Assembly (NCBI RefSeq): GCF_032050975.1
Contig: NZ_CP116967.1
Location: forward strand, 4,027,001 to 4,091,000
DNA: 64,000 nt
From: Candidatus Nitrospira allomarina
Lineage (GTDB): Bacteria > Nitrospirota > Nitrospiria > Nitrospirales > UBA8639
Direction of reading: 5' to 3'
Under the pieces are notes generated by a model, which was not told the origin of the DNA, did no database searches, and worked only from the letters and a program-made list of their open reading frames with translations. The position numbers and the translations under genes are program-made. Below are positions 26,914-38,400 of this stretch, in pieces; position 1 is the stretch's first letter; every line of letters starts with the position of its first letter.

Positions 26914-29900
26914 ATGAAAACACTGTTAGCGCTTGAACCCAGAATCCTCTTTGATGGAGCCGCCCTTGCCACGGGAGCAGAAGTGGTTCAGGACACCACG
27001 ACCCAAGATCAACCTAATCCAGACGCCAATGCTGATGCGGAAAATAGTTCCGGCCAAAACATCGCCACCGATCATGACCCCGTCTGGTCCTCCGATCTCT
27101 CACCGGCCACTCCATCTGATCGTCGGGAAATTGTTTTCATCGATACCCGTGTCGAGGATTACCAGACGCTCATAGAAGGCATCGATCCGGCCGCGGAGGT
27201 TTTTCTCCTGGATGCGAGACGTGACGGAATCGAACAGATAGCGGAAGCCCTCAAGGACCGGAGGGATATCGACGCCATTCACCTTATTGGGGAAGGCACC
27301 GAGGCGGAGCTGCATGTGGGCTCGGCCTTTCTCACCAACGAATCAATATCCAATCAGTATGCCGAGCTGTTCACACAGATTGGGCAGAGTCTGTCTGCGG
27401 ACGCGGATCTCTTGATCTACGGCTGTAATTTTGGCCGTGGAGTAAGCGGCTTCTCCGCCATGCAAACCTTGGCCGAATTGACAGGGGCTGATATCGCGGC
27501 AAGCACGGACCGCACCGGACACGTCAGCGAATTTGCCAATTGGCACCTGGAAGTCTCCACCGGGTTTATTGAAACCTCGATCATCATTGGGCAGGCCACC
27601 CAGGATGCCTGGGAAGGAGTGTTGGCCACCTATACCGTCACGACGACCACAGATGGAGGTGCGGGGTCTCTCCGACAAGCCATCCTCAATGCCAATGCCA
27701 ATGCCGGCACCGATACCATCACCTTCGTCGGGTCCGGGACCTATCTGCTCACCCTCACCGGAACGGGCGAAAATGCTGCCGCCACAGGTGACCTGGATAT
27801 CACCGAAAGCCTCAACATTATTGGGAACGGTGCGGGTAGCACCATAATTGATGCCTCAGGTCTTGGAGCCACACCGGATCGGGTGTTCGACATACGGACC
27901 GGAATTACGACGATATCCGGAGTGACGATCAAGGGTGGATCTGGGACAACCGGGGCGGGCATTGAGACTCAGACAGGGACAACGCTGAATCTGATTGATG
28001 TCGAGCTTCGTGAAAACGTCTCCTCGAGTAACGGTGGTGCGATTTTCAATCGCGCGACGCTCAGCCTTGACCGCGTGACGATTGCCAATAATACGGCTTC
28101 CAGTAATGGTGGTGGCATTTATTTTTCAGGAGGTGGTAGTGGGACTCTTACGAACGTCACAATCAGCAGCAATAGCGCGGCTAACGCCGGAGGGCTCTAT
28201 AATTTCAACACAACTGTGACCATTCTCAACAGCACAATCGCCAACAACTCAACTGGCATCACACAGGTAGGGGGGGGTGCTATTACCCAACTGAAAAATT
28301 CGATTCTCGACAACGTGGGGGCGAACGCAAATACTCCTTTAACCTCCATGGGATTCAATATCGATAGTGATGGAACGGCAGGTTTTGGAGGTCCAGTTGA
28401 TCCCATGCTGGGAGCGTTAACTGACAACGGCGGTCCAACCAGAACACATGCCCTGCTGGCCGGAAGCCCTGCCATCGACGCGGGCACGGCAACCGGTGCA
28501 CCGGCCGTCGACCAGCGCGGCGTGACTCGCGACGCGAGCGTCGATATCGGCGCGTTTGAGTCGATTAGTAACACCCCGCCGGTGATCAATGACCAGGTTT
28601 TCCCGGTTACAGAAAACAGCGCAAACGGCACGAGTGTCGGAACCGTGGTGGGAACAGATGCGGATCCACAAAAGGGATACGGCAAACTCTATTGGGTGGA
28701 TCTTGATACCGACGAAGTGCGACGCATCAATCTGGATGGCAGCGGGAGCCAGCAACTGGCCGTGCAGTTCGACGGCACCGGCGCGACAGGACCACGCGGT
28801 GTCACGGTTGACGATGTGAACGGGAAAATCTATTGGACCAATAACACGACAAATTCCCTTTGGCGCGCCGATCTTGATGGCGGCAACCCGCAACAACTTC
28901 TGACCGGACTTAACGGCCCGCTAGGGATCGCCGTCGATCCGGCGGGTGGAAAAATCTATTGGGTCGATACCGCCGCGACGGCCATCTGGCAAGCCAATCT
29001 GGACGGCAGCAGTCCTGCGGCGTTGATCACCGGCATCACCAACAGCAAAGATCTCGCCGTCGATGTGGCCGGCGGAAAACTTTACTGGACCGACAAGGGA
29101 GCCGGTACCATTAAACGGGCGAATCTGAATGGAAGCACTATCGAGACAATCGTTAGCGGACTCAACGACCCGTGGGGCATCGCCCTCGATATTGGCGCAG
29201 GCAAGGTCTACTGGAGCGATGCCACGTTAAATGAAATACAACGCGCAGACATGATGGTCGGCGCAACCGCCCAAACCGTTGTCACCGGAGCGAACCAGCC
29301 GCGCGATCTGACGCTGGATTTGGTTCAGGGAAAAATCTACTGGACTGCCGCAACCACTGACCGAATCGAAAGTGCGACTTTAGCTGGATCGCCTCTACCG
29401 CCGGTGACACCCACCGGCAATTGGCCAAGCGGCCTGGCGATCGGGCCGGCAGTGCCCAATTTAACGTATGCCATCATCGGTGGTAACACCGGAGGCGCAT
29501 TTGCCATCAACTCGGTGAGTGGAGAACTCACGGTCGTGAATAGCGCCGCACTGGACTACGAAACCAATCCTTCCTTTGGTCTCACCGTTCAGCTCACCGA
29601 CAGCCTGGGGCTTAACGACACCGCGACCATCACCATCAACCTTGGAGGGGTCAACGAGGGTCCGGCATTCAGTGGTCTGGACAACACCCCCACCTTTACG
29701 GAAGGCGGCCCGGCGGTGGTTCTCGACAACAATGCCACGATCACCGATCCCGAACTGGATGCCGCCAATAACTATAACGGTGCGACGCTCACGCTGGTCC
29801 GAAACGGCGGGGCGAACCCGGACGACAGATTCGCCGGCAGCGGATCGCTGAGTGCCTTGACCGAGAGCGGAAATCTGGTGGTGGGCGGCACGACCATTGG

Positions 29901-32900
29901 GACGGTGACCACCAACAGTGGCGGCACACTGGTCCTGACCTTTAACAGCAATGCGACCACGGCCCGGGTCAACAGCGCCTTGCAGCAGATTACATACGCC
30001 AACAGCAGCGGCACCCCACCGGCCACCGTGCAGGTTGATTTTACGATTGACGACGGCAACGCCGGGGGCCAGGGCAGCGGTGGCGCGCTCAACGATACCG
30101 GATCGATCACCGTCACCATTGATCCCAATGCAACGCCCGTGGCAGCTCCCGACAGCTACACGATCGATGAAGACACTTCGCTGACAACTGAGCCGACCTG
30201 GTTTAACGAGGCGTGGCTCAGCAGACAGAAGTTGACGTTCAACAACACCGCTCAGGCCGAAAACTTAACGGATTTTCCGGTGCTGATCACCCTGAATGCC
30301 GGGAACATTGATTACACCAGGGTGCAGAACGCGGGGGAAGACCTCCGGTTTGTCGATCCTGATGGCACCGAGTTGGCCTACGAAATTGAAAGTTGGAATG
30401 AGTCGGGCACATCCTATGTCTGGGTCAAAGTGCCGCAAATCGATGCGTCGTCCGGCACGGATTACATCTGGATGTATTACGACAACGCCGGTGCCACCGA
30501 CAACCAAAACGCAGCGGGCGTGTGGTCCAATAATTTCGAGGCCCTCTCACATCTTCACAATGATTTCTTAGATTCAACCGGCAACGCCCACAATGGTATC
30601 AACAATGGCTCTTTGGACATCACCGGCACCATTGGTGACGGACAATCGTTCGACGGCGTCGATGACCGGATTGACATTCCGTCGGGTGCGGGCATCGACA
30701 ACCTCTTTACGGGTGGAGCTACGGTGTCCGCCTGGATCAACCCCAGCGGCTGGGGCGAGGGCGGCTTTGGCCGTATCCTGGATAAGGGTAATGCGGTCGC
30801 GGTCACTAACGGCTGGGCTCTCCAGGTAGAAAACACCGGCAATCGACTGATCTTTGAACTCGGATTTTCCGGCAACGCCGGACGGTGGCGGTCATCCATC
30901 AATTCCATTTCGCTGGATACATGGCAACTCGTCACGGTGGCCTATGATAGCAGTTCAGCGGCCAACGATCCGACGATCTACGTGAACGGCGTGGCCCTAG
31001 GGCTTACGGAATCGAGCACACCGAGCGGAACAGCCAATTCCGATGCCGGGCTTGATCTGTCTATCGGAAATCGATCGGGAGCAACGGACCGCACGTTCCA
31101 GGGAATATTGGACGAAACGCGGATTGAAACTGCGATACGTTCCGCCGATTGGATCAAAGCACAATATCTCTCGATGACCGATGCCTTCGTCACGTTCACG
31201 GCGGCGGAAGGTCCGGCCGGGGTGCTGGCCAATGACACCGACGCAGATGGTGATCCGTTGACGGCCATCCAGGTAAGCGCCGACCCCGCCAATGCCCAAT
31301 CCTTCACCTTCAATGCGGATGGATCTTTCTCCTACACGCCTGTGGCAAATTTCACCGGCGTCGACACCTTTACTTATAAAGTGAACGACGGCACCGTCGA
31401 CGGGAATACGGTCGTGGTCACGATTAACGTCACTCCCGTGAACGATGCTCCCCTTGTTGCCACCAACACGGGAACCACGGTGAGTGAAGCCTCCTCGGGC
31501 AATACCATCACCACGGCGATGCTCAACGAAGGAGATCCTGATGATGCCGGCACCGGTCTGACCTATACGGTGACCGCCGTCACGACCAACGGCACATTAC
31601 GACTCTCCGGCACCGCACTTGGCCTGAACGACACGTTCACACAGGACGACATCGATACCAATCGTGTGACCTACGACCACAATGGTAGTGAGACCACGAC
31701 CGACTCTTTCAGCTTCTCCCTGGCTGACGGCGGTGAGGACGGTGCCACACCTGCGACTGGGGTATTTTCCATCACGATCACTCCAGCAAACGACCAGCCG
31801 GTATTCAACGGTCTGGATAATACCCCGACCTTCACCGAGGGCGGCGCGGCGGTGGTGTTGGATGGCAACGCAACGATTGCGGACACGGAACTGGATGCGT
31901 TCAATAACTATAACGGCGCCACGCTCACATTGGTCCGCAACGGCGGCGCGAACGCGGACGACGTCTTCGCCGGAAGCGGCACATTGGGTACACTGACCGA
32001 CAGTGGGAGCCTGGTCGTCGCCGGCACCACCATCGGGACGGTCACCACCAATAGTGGCGGAACCCTCGTCTTGACCTTCAATGGGAATGCCACCACGGCC
32101 CGCGTCAATAGCACCCTACAGCAAATCACCTATGCCAACAGCAGCGGCGCGCCCCCCGCCACGGTCCAGATCGACTTCACGATCAACGACGGGAATGCCG
32201 GCAGCCAGGGTAGCGGCGGCGCGCTCAACGATACCGGCTCAATTACCGTCACCATCAATGCCAATAACTCCGCCCCTACCTTTAATGGATTGGACCAGAC
32301 CCCCACCTTCGTGCAAGGCGGCGGGGCCGTCGTGCTCGATAACAACGCCTCCATTACCGACCCCGAACTGGATGCCGCCAACAACTACAATGGTGCCACA
32401 CTGACTTTGGTTCGCAATGGCGGGGCCAACGCCGAGGACCTATTCAACCGCAGCGGCACGCTCAATCCACTGGTGGAAAGCGGGAACCTGGTGGTGAGCG
32501 GCACCACCATTGGGACGGTCACCACCAACAGCGGAGGCGCGCTCGTCTTAACCTTCAATAGCAACGCCACCACGGCCCGGGTCAACAGTACTCTGCAACA
32601 AATCACCTATGCCAATAGCAGCGGCACGCCTCCCGCCACGGTCCAGATCGATTTCACCATAGACGATGGCAACGCGGGCAGCCAGGGTAGCGGCGGGGCC
32701 CTCAACGATACCGGCTCCATCACGGTCACCATCAATGCGACCAACATTCCTCCCGTGGCCGTGGCCGATAGCTTTACCGTCACTCAAGGCTCGACCACGA
32801 TCCTGAACCTGGCAGGGAATGACCTCGATGCGGATGACGGCCTCGATCTGACCAGTATCACCATCATTTCCGGGCCCACCAACGGCACCATCGCCAGCAT

Positions 32901-34839
32901 TAATACCGATGGGACCGTGACGTACACGCACAATGGGTCAGCCACGATCACGGACAGTTTTACCTACACCATCAATGATTTGGCCGCCGCCACCTCGAAC
33001 ACCGTCACCGTGAGCCTGGTGGTGAATCTGCTGAACGTGCCACCCGTCGCTCTGGCCGATAGCTTTACCGTCAACGAAGGTTCGACCAACACCTTGAATC
33101 TTGCCGGAAATGATCTCGATGTCGATGACGGCCTGGACCTGACGAGCATCACCATTGTCGCCGGACCTACCAATGGTACCATCGCCAGCATTAATCCCGA
33201 TGGGACGGTCACGTACAGGCACAATGGGTCAGAAACCCTCAGCGACAGTTTCACGTACACGATCCGGGATCAGAGCGGCGCGACGTCCAACACCGTGACT
33301 GTGAGCCTGAATGTGACGCCGATCAATAATTCGCCGACACTCAGAAACGTGCCGGTAGCGCTGAATCCGGGAACCGAAGATAGCGGTCCGCCGGTGGGAG
33401 CCGTCGGTACGCTGGTTTCAAGCCTGGTGGATTTGGATACGATACCCGGCGGACACGACAACGTCACCGATCCGGATCCCGGCGCACTAACAGGAATGGC
33501 CGTGACTCAGGTCGACGAAGCGAATGGCGCGTGGTTCTACAGTACGGATAACGGGGCAAACTGGTTAGCTTTGAGCGGAGTCAATCCCAACGCGGCGCGT
33601 CTGTTAGCCGCCGATGGGGTAACCCGTCTCTATTTTCAGCCGAATCCGGACTATTTTGGAACGGTAACCTCTGGGATCAGATTTCGCGCGTGGGATCAGG
33701 TTAATGGGAGCAACGGGGCAATTGGCGTTACAACCCCGCCAGGGGGCACGTCAGGATTCAGTCCAGCACAGGTCACCGCCGCTATCACGATCAATCCTGT
33801 TGGCGATGCCCCTATCATCACCTCGAATGGAGGTGGCCCCACCGCTAATGTGACCGTTCTTGAGGGGAGCACGGTGGTGACCGATGTGAATGCCAGCGAT
33901 GCCGACGGGGATCTTCTGACCTATAGCATTATTGGTGGAGCCGATGCGACGCTCTTTCGCATTGATCCAACAACCGGTATCCTCACTTTCATCACGGCGC
34001 CGGACTTCCGAACCCCGGGCGATGTGGGAGCCGACAATGTCTATGACGTGATCGTCCAGGCCTCCGACGGGACCTCCGTCGATACACAGGCCATTGCCAT
34101 CACCGTCACGAACGTCCCACCAACCCAATTTACCCCGCCTCCGGCGTCCTCTCCTACGCCCACACCGGATCCCCCGCCGAGAGAATCCGGCGAAGACACC
34201 ACGGAAAACCAGGTGCCGGTCAATGGGGGCAGTCTTGATCCCAGCTCGCCAGGAACTGTACCTGAAGGCGGCCAGGGCTTAACCACCAATGGCCCCAGAG
34301 ATTCGGACACGGGGATTACTCTGGGACAACACGATTTGTCCGCTAAGCAAGTGGAGGGAGAACGGACCGGTACCGGAGAGATGTTGATTGACATAATAGG
34401 GTTCCTCCAGAAGCCCTTTGACATCACAGCTCTGAAGAGTGAAATCCGGTCATTGTTGCACCGATCAGGATTCCTTCAGGACCTGGATCGCGTCCGCGAC
34501 GAGGTAGAGGATGTCTCGGCCACCGAAAAAACCTATGTGGCCTCCAGCATTGCCGTGTCCACCGGGCTGTCGATCGGTTATGTCGTCTGGCTCCTTCGCA
34601 GTGGGGTGCTGTTGACCGCCCTGCTCTCCTCTGTACCTGCCTGGCAGTTTGTGAATCCACTGTTGGTGCTCGATTCGGCTGCAAGAAAGAAGCGGCAAAA
34701 GGGTCGTAAGGATGTGAAAGACGATTCGGTTGAGTTCCTGTTCGAGAAATCCGCAGCGTCTACCGGGATAGGTGAGGAGAAAACCGTGGACCGCGCCAGG
34801 CATCCTCGAGCCCGGTGGTTCCAGCGAAACAGACCATAA
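26914..34839 (+). CDS. Giant LEPR-XLL/DUF4347 surface protein 3 (2641 aa)
   Basis: The ATG at 26914 gives [18 protein letters not shown] directly, without the basic extension of proteins 1 and 2. Order: DUF4347 (about 71-245), beta-helix (about 250-550), a cadherin-like domain interrupted by a six-blade YWTD propeller (about 588-848; six GK[LIV]YW motifs), a TPTFTEGG domain (about 925-1072), a tandem-95 domain interrupted by DUF2341 plus LamG (about 1093-1409), two more TPTFTEGG-type domains (about 1628-1942), two [11 protein letters not shown]-type domains (about 1945-2135), a distinct beta domain, a cadherin repeat (about 2305-2400), a Pro-rich linker and the hydrophobic C-terminal module ([20 protein letters not shown]) with a basic tail. 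No Sec signal and no RTX repeats. Presumed surface adhesin. The propeller and LamG modules suggest ligand or glycan binding (inferred). Confidence 0.93.
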   Translation: MKTLLALEPRILFDGAALATGAEVVQDTTTQDQPNPDANADAENSSGQNIATDHDPVWSSDLSPATPSDRREIVFIDTRVEDYQTLIEGIDPAAEVFLLDARRDGIEQIAEALKDRRDIDAIHLIGEGTEAELHVGSAFLTNESISNQYAELFTQIGQSLSADADLLIYGCNFGRGVSGFSAMQTLAELTGADIAASTDRTGHVSEFANWHLEVSTGFIETSIIIGQATQDAWEGVLATYTVTTTTDGGAGSLRQAILNANANAGTDTITFVGSGTYLLTLTGTGENAAATGDLDITESLNIIGNGAGSTIIDASGLGATPDRVFDIRTGITTISGVTIKGGSGTTGAGIETQTGTTLNLIDVELRENVSSSNGGAIFNRATLSLDRVTIANNTASSNGGGIYFSGGGSGTLTNVTISSNSAANAGGLYNFNTTVTILNSTIANNSTGITQVGGGAITQLKNSILDNVGANANTPLTSMGFNIDSDGTAGFGGPVDPMLGALTDNGGPTRTHALLAGSPAIDAGTATGAPAVDQRGVTRDASVDIGAFESISNTPPVINDQVFPVTENSANGTSVGTVVGTDADPQKGYGKLYWVDLDTDEVRRINLDGSGSQQLAVQFDGTGATGPRGVTVDDVNGKIYWTNNTTNSLWRADLDGGNPQQLLTGLNGPLGIAVDPAGGKIYWVDTAATAIWQANLDGSSPAALITGITNSKDLAVDVAGGKLYWTDKGAGTIKRANLNGSTIETIVSGLNDPWGIALDIGAGKVYWSDATLNEIQRADMMVGATAQTVVTGANQPRDLTLDLVQGKIYWTAATTDRIESATLAGSPLPPVTPTGNWPSGLAIGPAVPNLTYAIIGGNTGGAFAINSVSGELTVVNSAALDYETNPSFGLTVQLTDSLGLNDTATITINLGGVNEGPAFSGLDNTPTFTEGGPAVVLDNNATITDPELDAANNYNGATLTLVRNGGANPDDRFAGSGSLSALTESGNLVVGGTTIGTVTTNSGGTLVLTFNSNATTARVNSALQQITYANSSGTPPATVQVDFTIDDGNAGGQGSGGALNDTGSITVTIDPNATPVAAPDSYTIDEDTSLTTEPTWFNEAWLSRQKLTFNNTAQAENLTDFPVLITLNAGNIDYTRVQNAGEDLRFVDPDGTELAYEIESWNESGTSYVWVKVPQIDASSGTDYIWMYYDNAGATDNQNAAGVWSNNFEALSHLHNDFLDSTGNAHNGINNGSLDITGTIGDGQSFDGVDDRIDIPSGAGIDNLFTGGATVSAWINPSGWGEGGFGRILDKGNAVAVTNGWALQVENTGNRLIFELGFSGNAGRWRSSINSISLDTWQLVTVAYDSSSAANDPTIYVNGVALGLTESSTPSGTANSDAGLDLSIGNRSGATDRTFQGILDETRIETAIRSADWIKAQYLSMTDAFVTFTAAEGPAGVLANDTDADGDPLTAIQVSADPANAQSFTFNADGSFSYTPVANFTGVDTFTYKVNDGTVDGNTVVVTINVTPVNDAPLVATNTGTTVSEASSGNTITTAMLNEGDPDDAGTGLTYTVTAVTTNGTLRLSGTALGLNDTFTQDDIDTNRVTYDHNGSETTTDSFSFSLADGGEDGATPATGVFSITITPANDQPVFNGLDNTPTFTEGGAAVVLDGNATIADTELDAFNNYNGATLTLVRNGGANADDVFAGSGTLGTLTDSGSLVVAGTTIGTVTTNSGGTLVLTFNGNATTARVNSTLQQITYANSSGAPPATVQIDFTINDGNAGSQGSGGALNDTGSITVTINANNSAPTFNGLDQTPTFVQGGGAVVLDNNASITDPELDAANNYNGATLTLVRNGGANAEDLFNRSGTLNPLVESGNLVVSGTTIGTVTTNSGGALVLTFNSNATTARVNSTLQQITYANSSGTPPATVQIDFTIDDGNAGSQGSGGALNDTGSITVTINATNIPPVAVADSFTVTQGSTTILNLAGNDLDADDGLDLTSITIISGPTNGTIASINTDGTVTYTHNGSATITDSFTYTINDLAAATSNTVTVSLVVNLLNVPPVALADSFTVNEGSTNTLNLAGNDLDVDDGLDLTSITIVAGPTNGTIASINPDGTVTYRHNGSETLSDSFTYTIRDQSGATSNTVTVSLNVTPINNSPTLRNVPVALNPGTEDSGPPVGAVGTLVSSLVDLDTIPGGHDNVTDPDPGALTGMAVTQVDEANGAWFYSTDNGANWLALSGVNPNAARLLAADGVTRLYFQPNPDYFGTVTSGIRFRAWDQVNGSNGAIGVTTPPGGTSGFSPAQVTAAITINPVGDAPIITSNGGGPTANVTVLEGSTVVTDVNASDADGDLLTYSIIGGADATLFRIDPTTGILTFITAPDFRTPGDVGADNVYDVIVQASDGTSVDTQAIAITVTNVPPTQFTPPPASSPTPTPDPPPRESGEDTTENQVPVNGGSLDPSSPGTVPEGGQGLTTNGPRDSDTGITLGQHDLSAKQVEGERTGTGEMLIDIIGFLQKPFDITALKSEIRSLLHRSGFLQDLDRVRDEVEDVSATEKTYVASSIAVSTGLSIGYVVWLLRSGVLLTALLSSVPAWQFVNPLLVLDSAARKKRQKGRKDVKDDSVEFLFEKSAASTGIGEEKTVDRARHPRARWFQRNRP

Positions 34840-35418
34840 ACATCTTTTCGAAAAATCTTGCCTAAGTTTTTTGTTTTGCCGGCTTCCAGGTTACATTTGA
34901 ATTCTTTTTTCCATGAGGTTTCTATCCGGACGTTGATCAACCTCCAATAACTTTCATGACCATTTATCCATGTCACCTAATCTGAACTGAAAACCCCCAC
35001 GATATTTCAAGGGCCATTCCCTCCTTTTTTTCACGTTGAGTCAATAAGGCTCCTCCAAGCGGTCGGTTGAAAATCACAAACCCGACTCAGCTCGCTCAAT
35101 CTGACCTCTCGTTTTTTCCTGAGTCCTCCAATTCGTGAATAAGGAAAAATTGGGGAATGGGTAAATTTTTCCTGATGACGTCCAGTAATTATCTAAATGG
35201 CCGAAAAGAAAGGGAAAGTCTTCTTTAATTATTTTGGCCATAGAGAACAAATAGGGAGAAAGGATGAACCAGGCAAAATTTGCCGTTCCTACGGTAAAAC
35301 GTCAATCCAATGACCAAACGACGTGCAACTTTTCAATTGGACAAGGATTACAGAGACCCATGGATTTGGAACCACACATCCGGACGGCCACGCACACGGG
35401 GTGGAGGCGGCCAAGGGC
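34840..35418. other. Intergenic region before giant gene 4, with 10-bp inverted repeat
   Basis: About 580 bp of AT-rich DNA. It contains a perfect inverted repeat AGGAAAAATT (35142-35151) / AATTTTTCCT (35164-35173) with a 12-nt spacer, which could be an operator or an RNA hairpin. The frame of giant gene 4 is open upstream to a GTG at 35323, but without a ribosome-binding site. Confidence 0.5.
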
Positions 35419-38400
35419 ATGAAAACACTATTAGCTCTCGAACCAAGAATTCTCTTTGATGGAGCCGCCCTTTCCACGGGGGCAGAAGTGGCTCAGGATC
35501 AGACCGCTCAAAATCAAACGATGCCGGGTACCGATGGGCATGTAGAGACCAATTCCGATGCCGTCATGGCCGCTGACGGTGAAGCCGATTGGGCCGACAG
35601 CTTTTCACTTGCCGCACCCACTCCATCAGGTCGACGGGAAATTGTCTTCATCGATACCAGGGTTGAGGATTACCAGACCCTGATGAAAGGTATCCATCCT
35701 AGCGCAGAAGTCATTCTTCTGGATGCAGAGCGGGACGGACTTGAACAAATTGCCGAGGTACTCGAGGGCCGGAATGCCGTAGATGCCATTCATCTCATTG
35801 GAGAAGGCACCGAAGCGGAACTGCATTTAGGCACGGCCTTTCTCACCAATGATTCGATCAGCAATCACTATGCGGCGCTGTTGAGTCAGATCGGGCAAAG
35901 TCTGTCTGCCGACGCCGATCTGTTGATCTATGGCTGTACCTTTGGACGCGGTCAGGCCGGCTTCTCTGCGATCCAAACACTAGCCGAACTGACAGGGGCT
36001 GATATTGCCGCGAGCACGGACCGGACCGGCCACGTCAGCGAATATGCCAACTGGGAACTGGAAGTCTCAGTTGGCTCCATAGAAACATCCATTGTCATTG
36101 GCGAAGCCACCCAAAAAGCCTGGGAGGGTGTCCTCGCGACCTTTACCGTCACCAATACGAATGACGCCGGAGCAGGGTCACTTCGTCAGGCCATCATCGA
36201 CGCCAATGCCGCACCCGGAACCGACACGATTATCATTCCTACAGGCACGTATGTGTTGACCACAGGGCAACTGCAAATAAATGACCATGTGATTATCACC
36301 GGAGCCGGCGCAACCACCACCATCATCGATGGCAATGCAAATGAACGGGTGTTTGAGACCACAGGAAGCAGTACGACCACCATGAGCGGGATCACAATTC
36401 AAAACGGTCGTGAAAGTGGGAATGGGGCCGGGGTGTATGTCAATAACTCCAGCATTCTGAATCTGAGCGATGCCATCCTGACGAATAACAACGGCACGGG
36501 GGGCGACGGTGGAGCTTTCCACGTGCATGGCACACTGAATCTTAACCGGGTGCTCATTGATAATAACCAGGCAAATAAGGGAGCCGGAATCTATTTTCAC
36601 AATGCCATTGGAGGCACTCTGACCAACGTCACGATCAGCGGCAACACCGCGACCAACGAAGGGGGTGGGATCTGGACGGAGAATCCCATCACGATTATGA
36701 ATTCCACGATTGCGTTTAATACGGCACCCCTTGGCGGTGGCGTGTATGACAAGGATGGCATGGAGATCACCATCACCAATTCGATTCTTCATAATCCAGG
36801 ATCACCCAATAGTTTTGGCACGTTAATCTCGGGTGGGAACAACATCGACAGTGATGGCACGGCGGGATTAGGTGATCCATTGGATGGTGCCGACCCCATG
36901 CTCGGAGCTCTACTTCCTAACGGCGGCCCCACGGACACCCATGCACTGCAAGCCGGCAGTCCGGCTCTCAACGCGGGCACGACATCCGGTGCGCCTGCCG
37001 TTGACCAGCGGGGATTCACCCGTGATGCGGCGCCGGACATTGGCGCGTACGAATATAAATCCTCTGCCTTTGTCTCAAAAAGTGAATTCACGGTCAACGA
37101 TCCATCCGGAAACAACGAAATGACCAGCGGCCCGGTGCGAGGAGCCGAAAGGGCTGTCGATATCGCGCCCAACGGCGATTACGTGGTGGTCTGGACGAAC
37201 GGAACTTCAAACGACAAGGTGTTCGCGAAGGTGTTGGATGGTGGTGGCAATGAGAAGGTCGCGCAGTTTCAAGTCAATATCGGTGGTGGGACGAACGCGT
37301 GGACGGATGTCGCCGTCGACGACAGCGGGAATTTCGTCGTCACCTGGACTCAAGGGAACGATGTGTTCATGCGCCGCTTCCTGCCCAACGGCACTGCCGT
37401 GGATGCTGGAGATGTACGAGTCAACACGATCACCTCCAACACTCAGCAAAACCCATCCGTGAACATGAACGGTACCGGGGATTTCGTGATCGGCTGGGAA
37501 GGCGATGGCGGAGGCAATGAAGGCATCTTCGTGCGCCTGGGCAGCTTTGGCGGAGGATTAGTCGGCGGTGACATTACCGTGAACACCGCCGCTGCCGCTA
37601 AAGATCCGTCTGTGGGCATTGACGATTCGGGAAACTTCGTCGTCGTGTGGGATAACGGATCGGACGTCTTCTTTCAACTCTACAACAGCGCAGGTGTTCC
37701 ACAAAACAGCGGTCAGGTTGACGTATTCTTACAGCTCAGTGCCGGTGCCGCCGCAGTGGATATGAGTGGCGACGGCCGGTTCACCGTGGCCTATCGAGCT
37801 TCCATCCTGAGCGTGGATGTCTACGCCAGACAATTCGACGCCGCAGGGAATGCGCTCTTCCTGCCAAAAATCGTGAACACCTCGGTTCTAGGCACTCAGA
37901 CGAATCCCTCCGTGACCATGGACGATATCGGTGAGTTCATCGTTGTGTGGGAGGGTGCCGGAGATCGCCCTGGGCAGAATGACAACGCCGGTGTTTTCGG
38001 CCAGAAATTTAACGCCAGTGGTCAAAAAATCGGTGTTGAGTTTTTGATTAATCAAACTACCGGCAACGTGCAGGACCGCGCCTCGGTAGCCATGCTGGAC
38101 CGTGATAACTTTGTGGCCGTCTGGACCGGCAGCGACGGGGCGCAAACCGATATTTTTGCGCGCCAGTACGGGGCCACCACCTCACCGACTCTGGATCTGG
38201 ATGCCAATGACAGTTCGGGTGCCACAGGCAACGATTATGCTTTCACCTTTACCGAGGGCGACGTCCCAACGGCAATTGCCGACAGCGACACCAACCTGGC
38301 GGATGTGGACAGCACGACATTCGCTTACGTGACTCTATCCGTCAGCGGCCTGCTGGACGGCAATGCGGAGGTTTTGATCCTCGACGGTGATACGTTTGCC

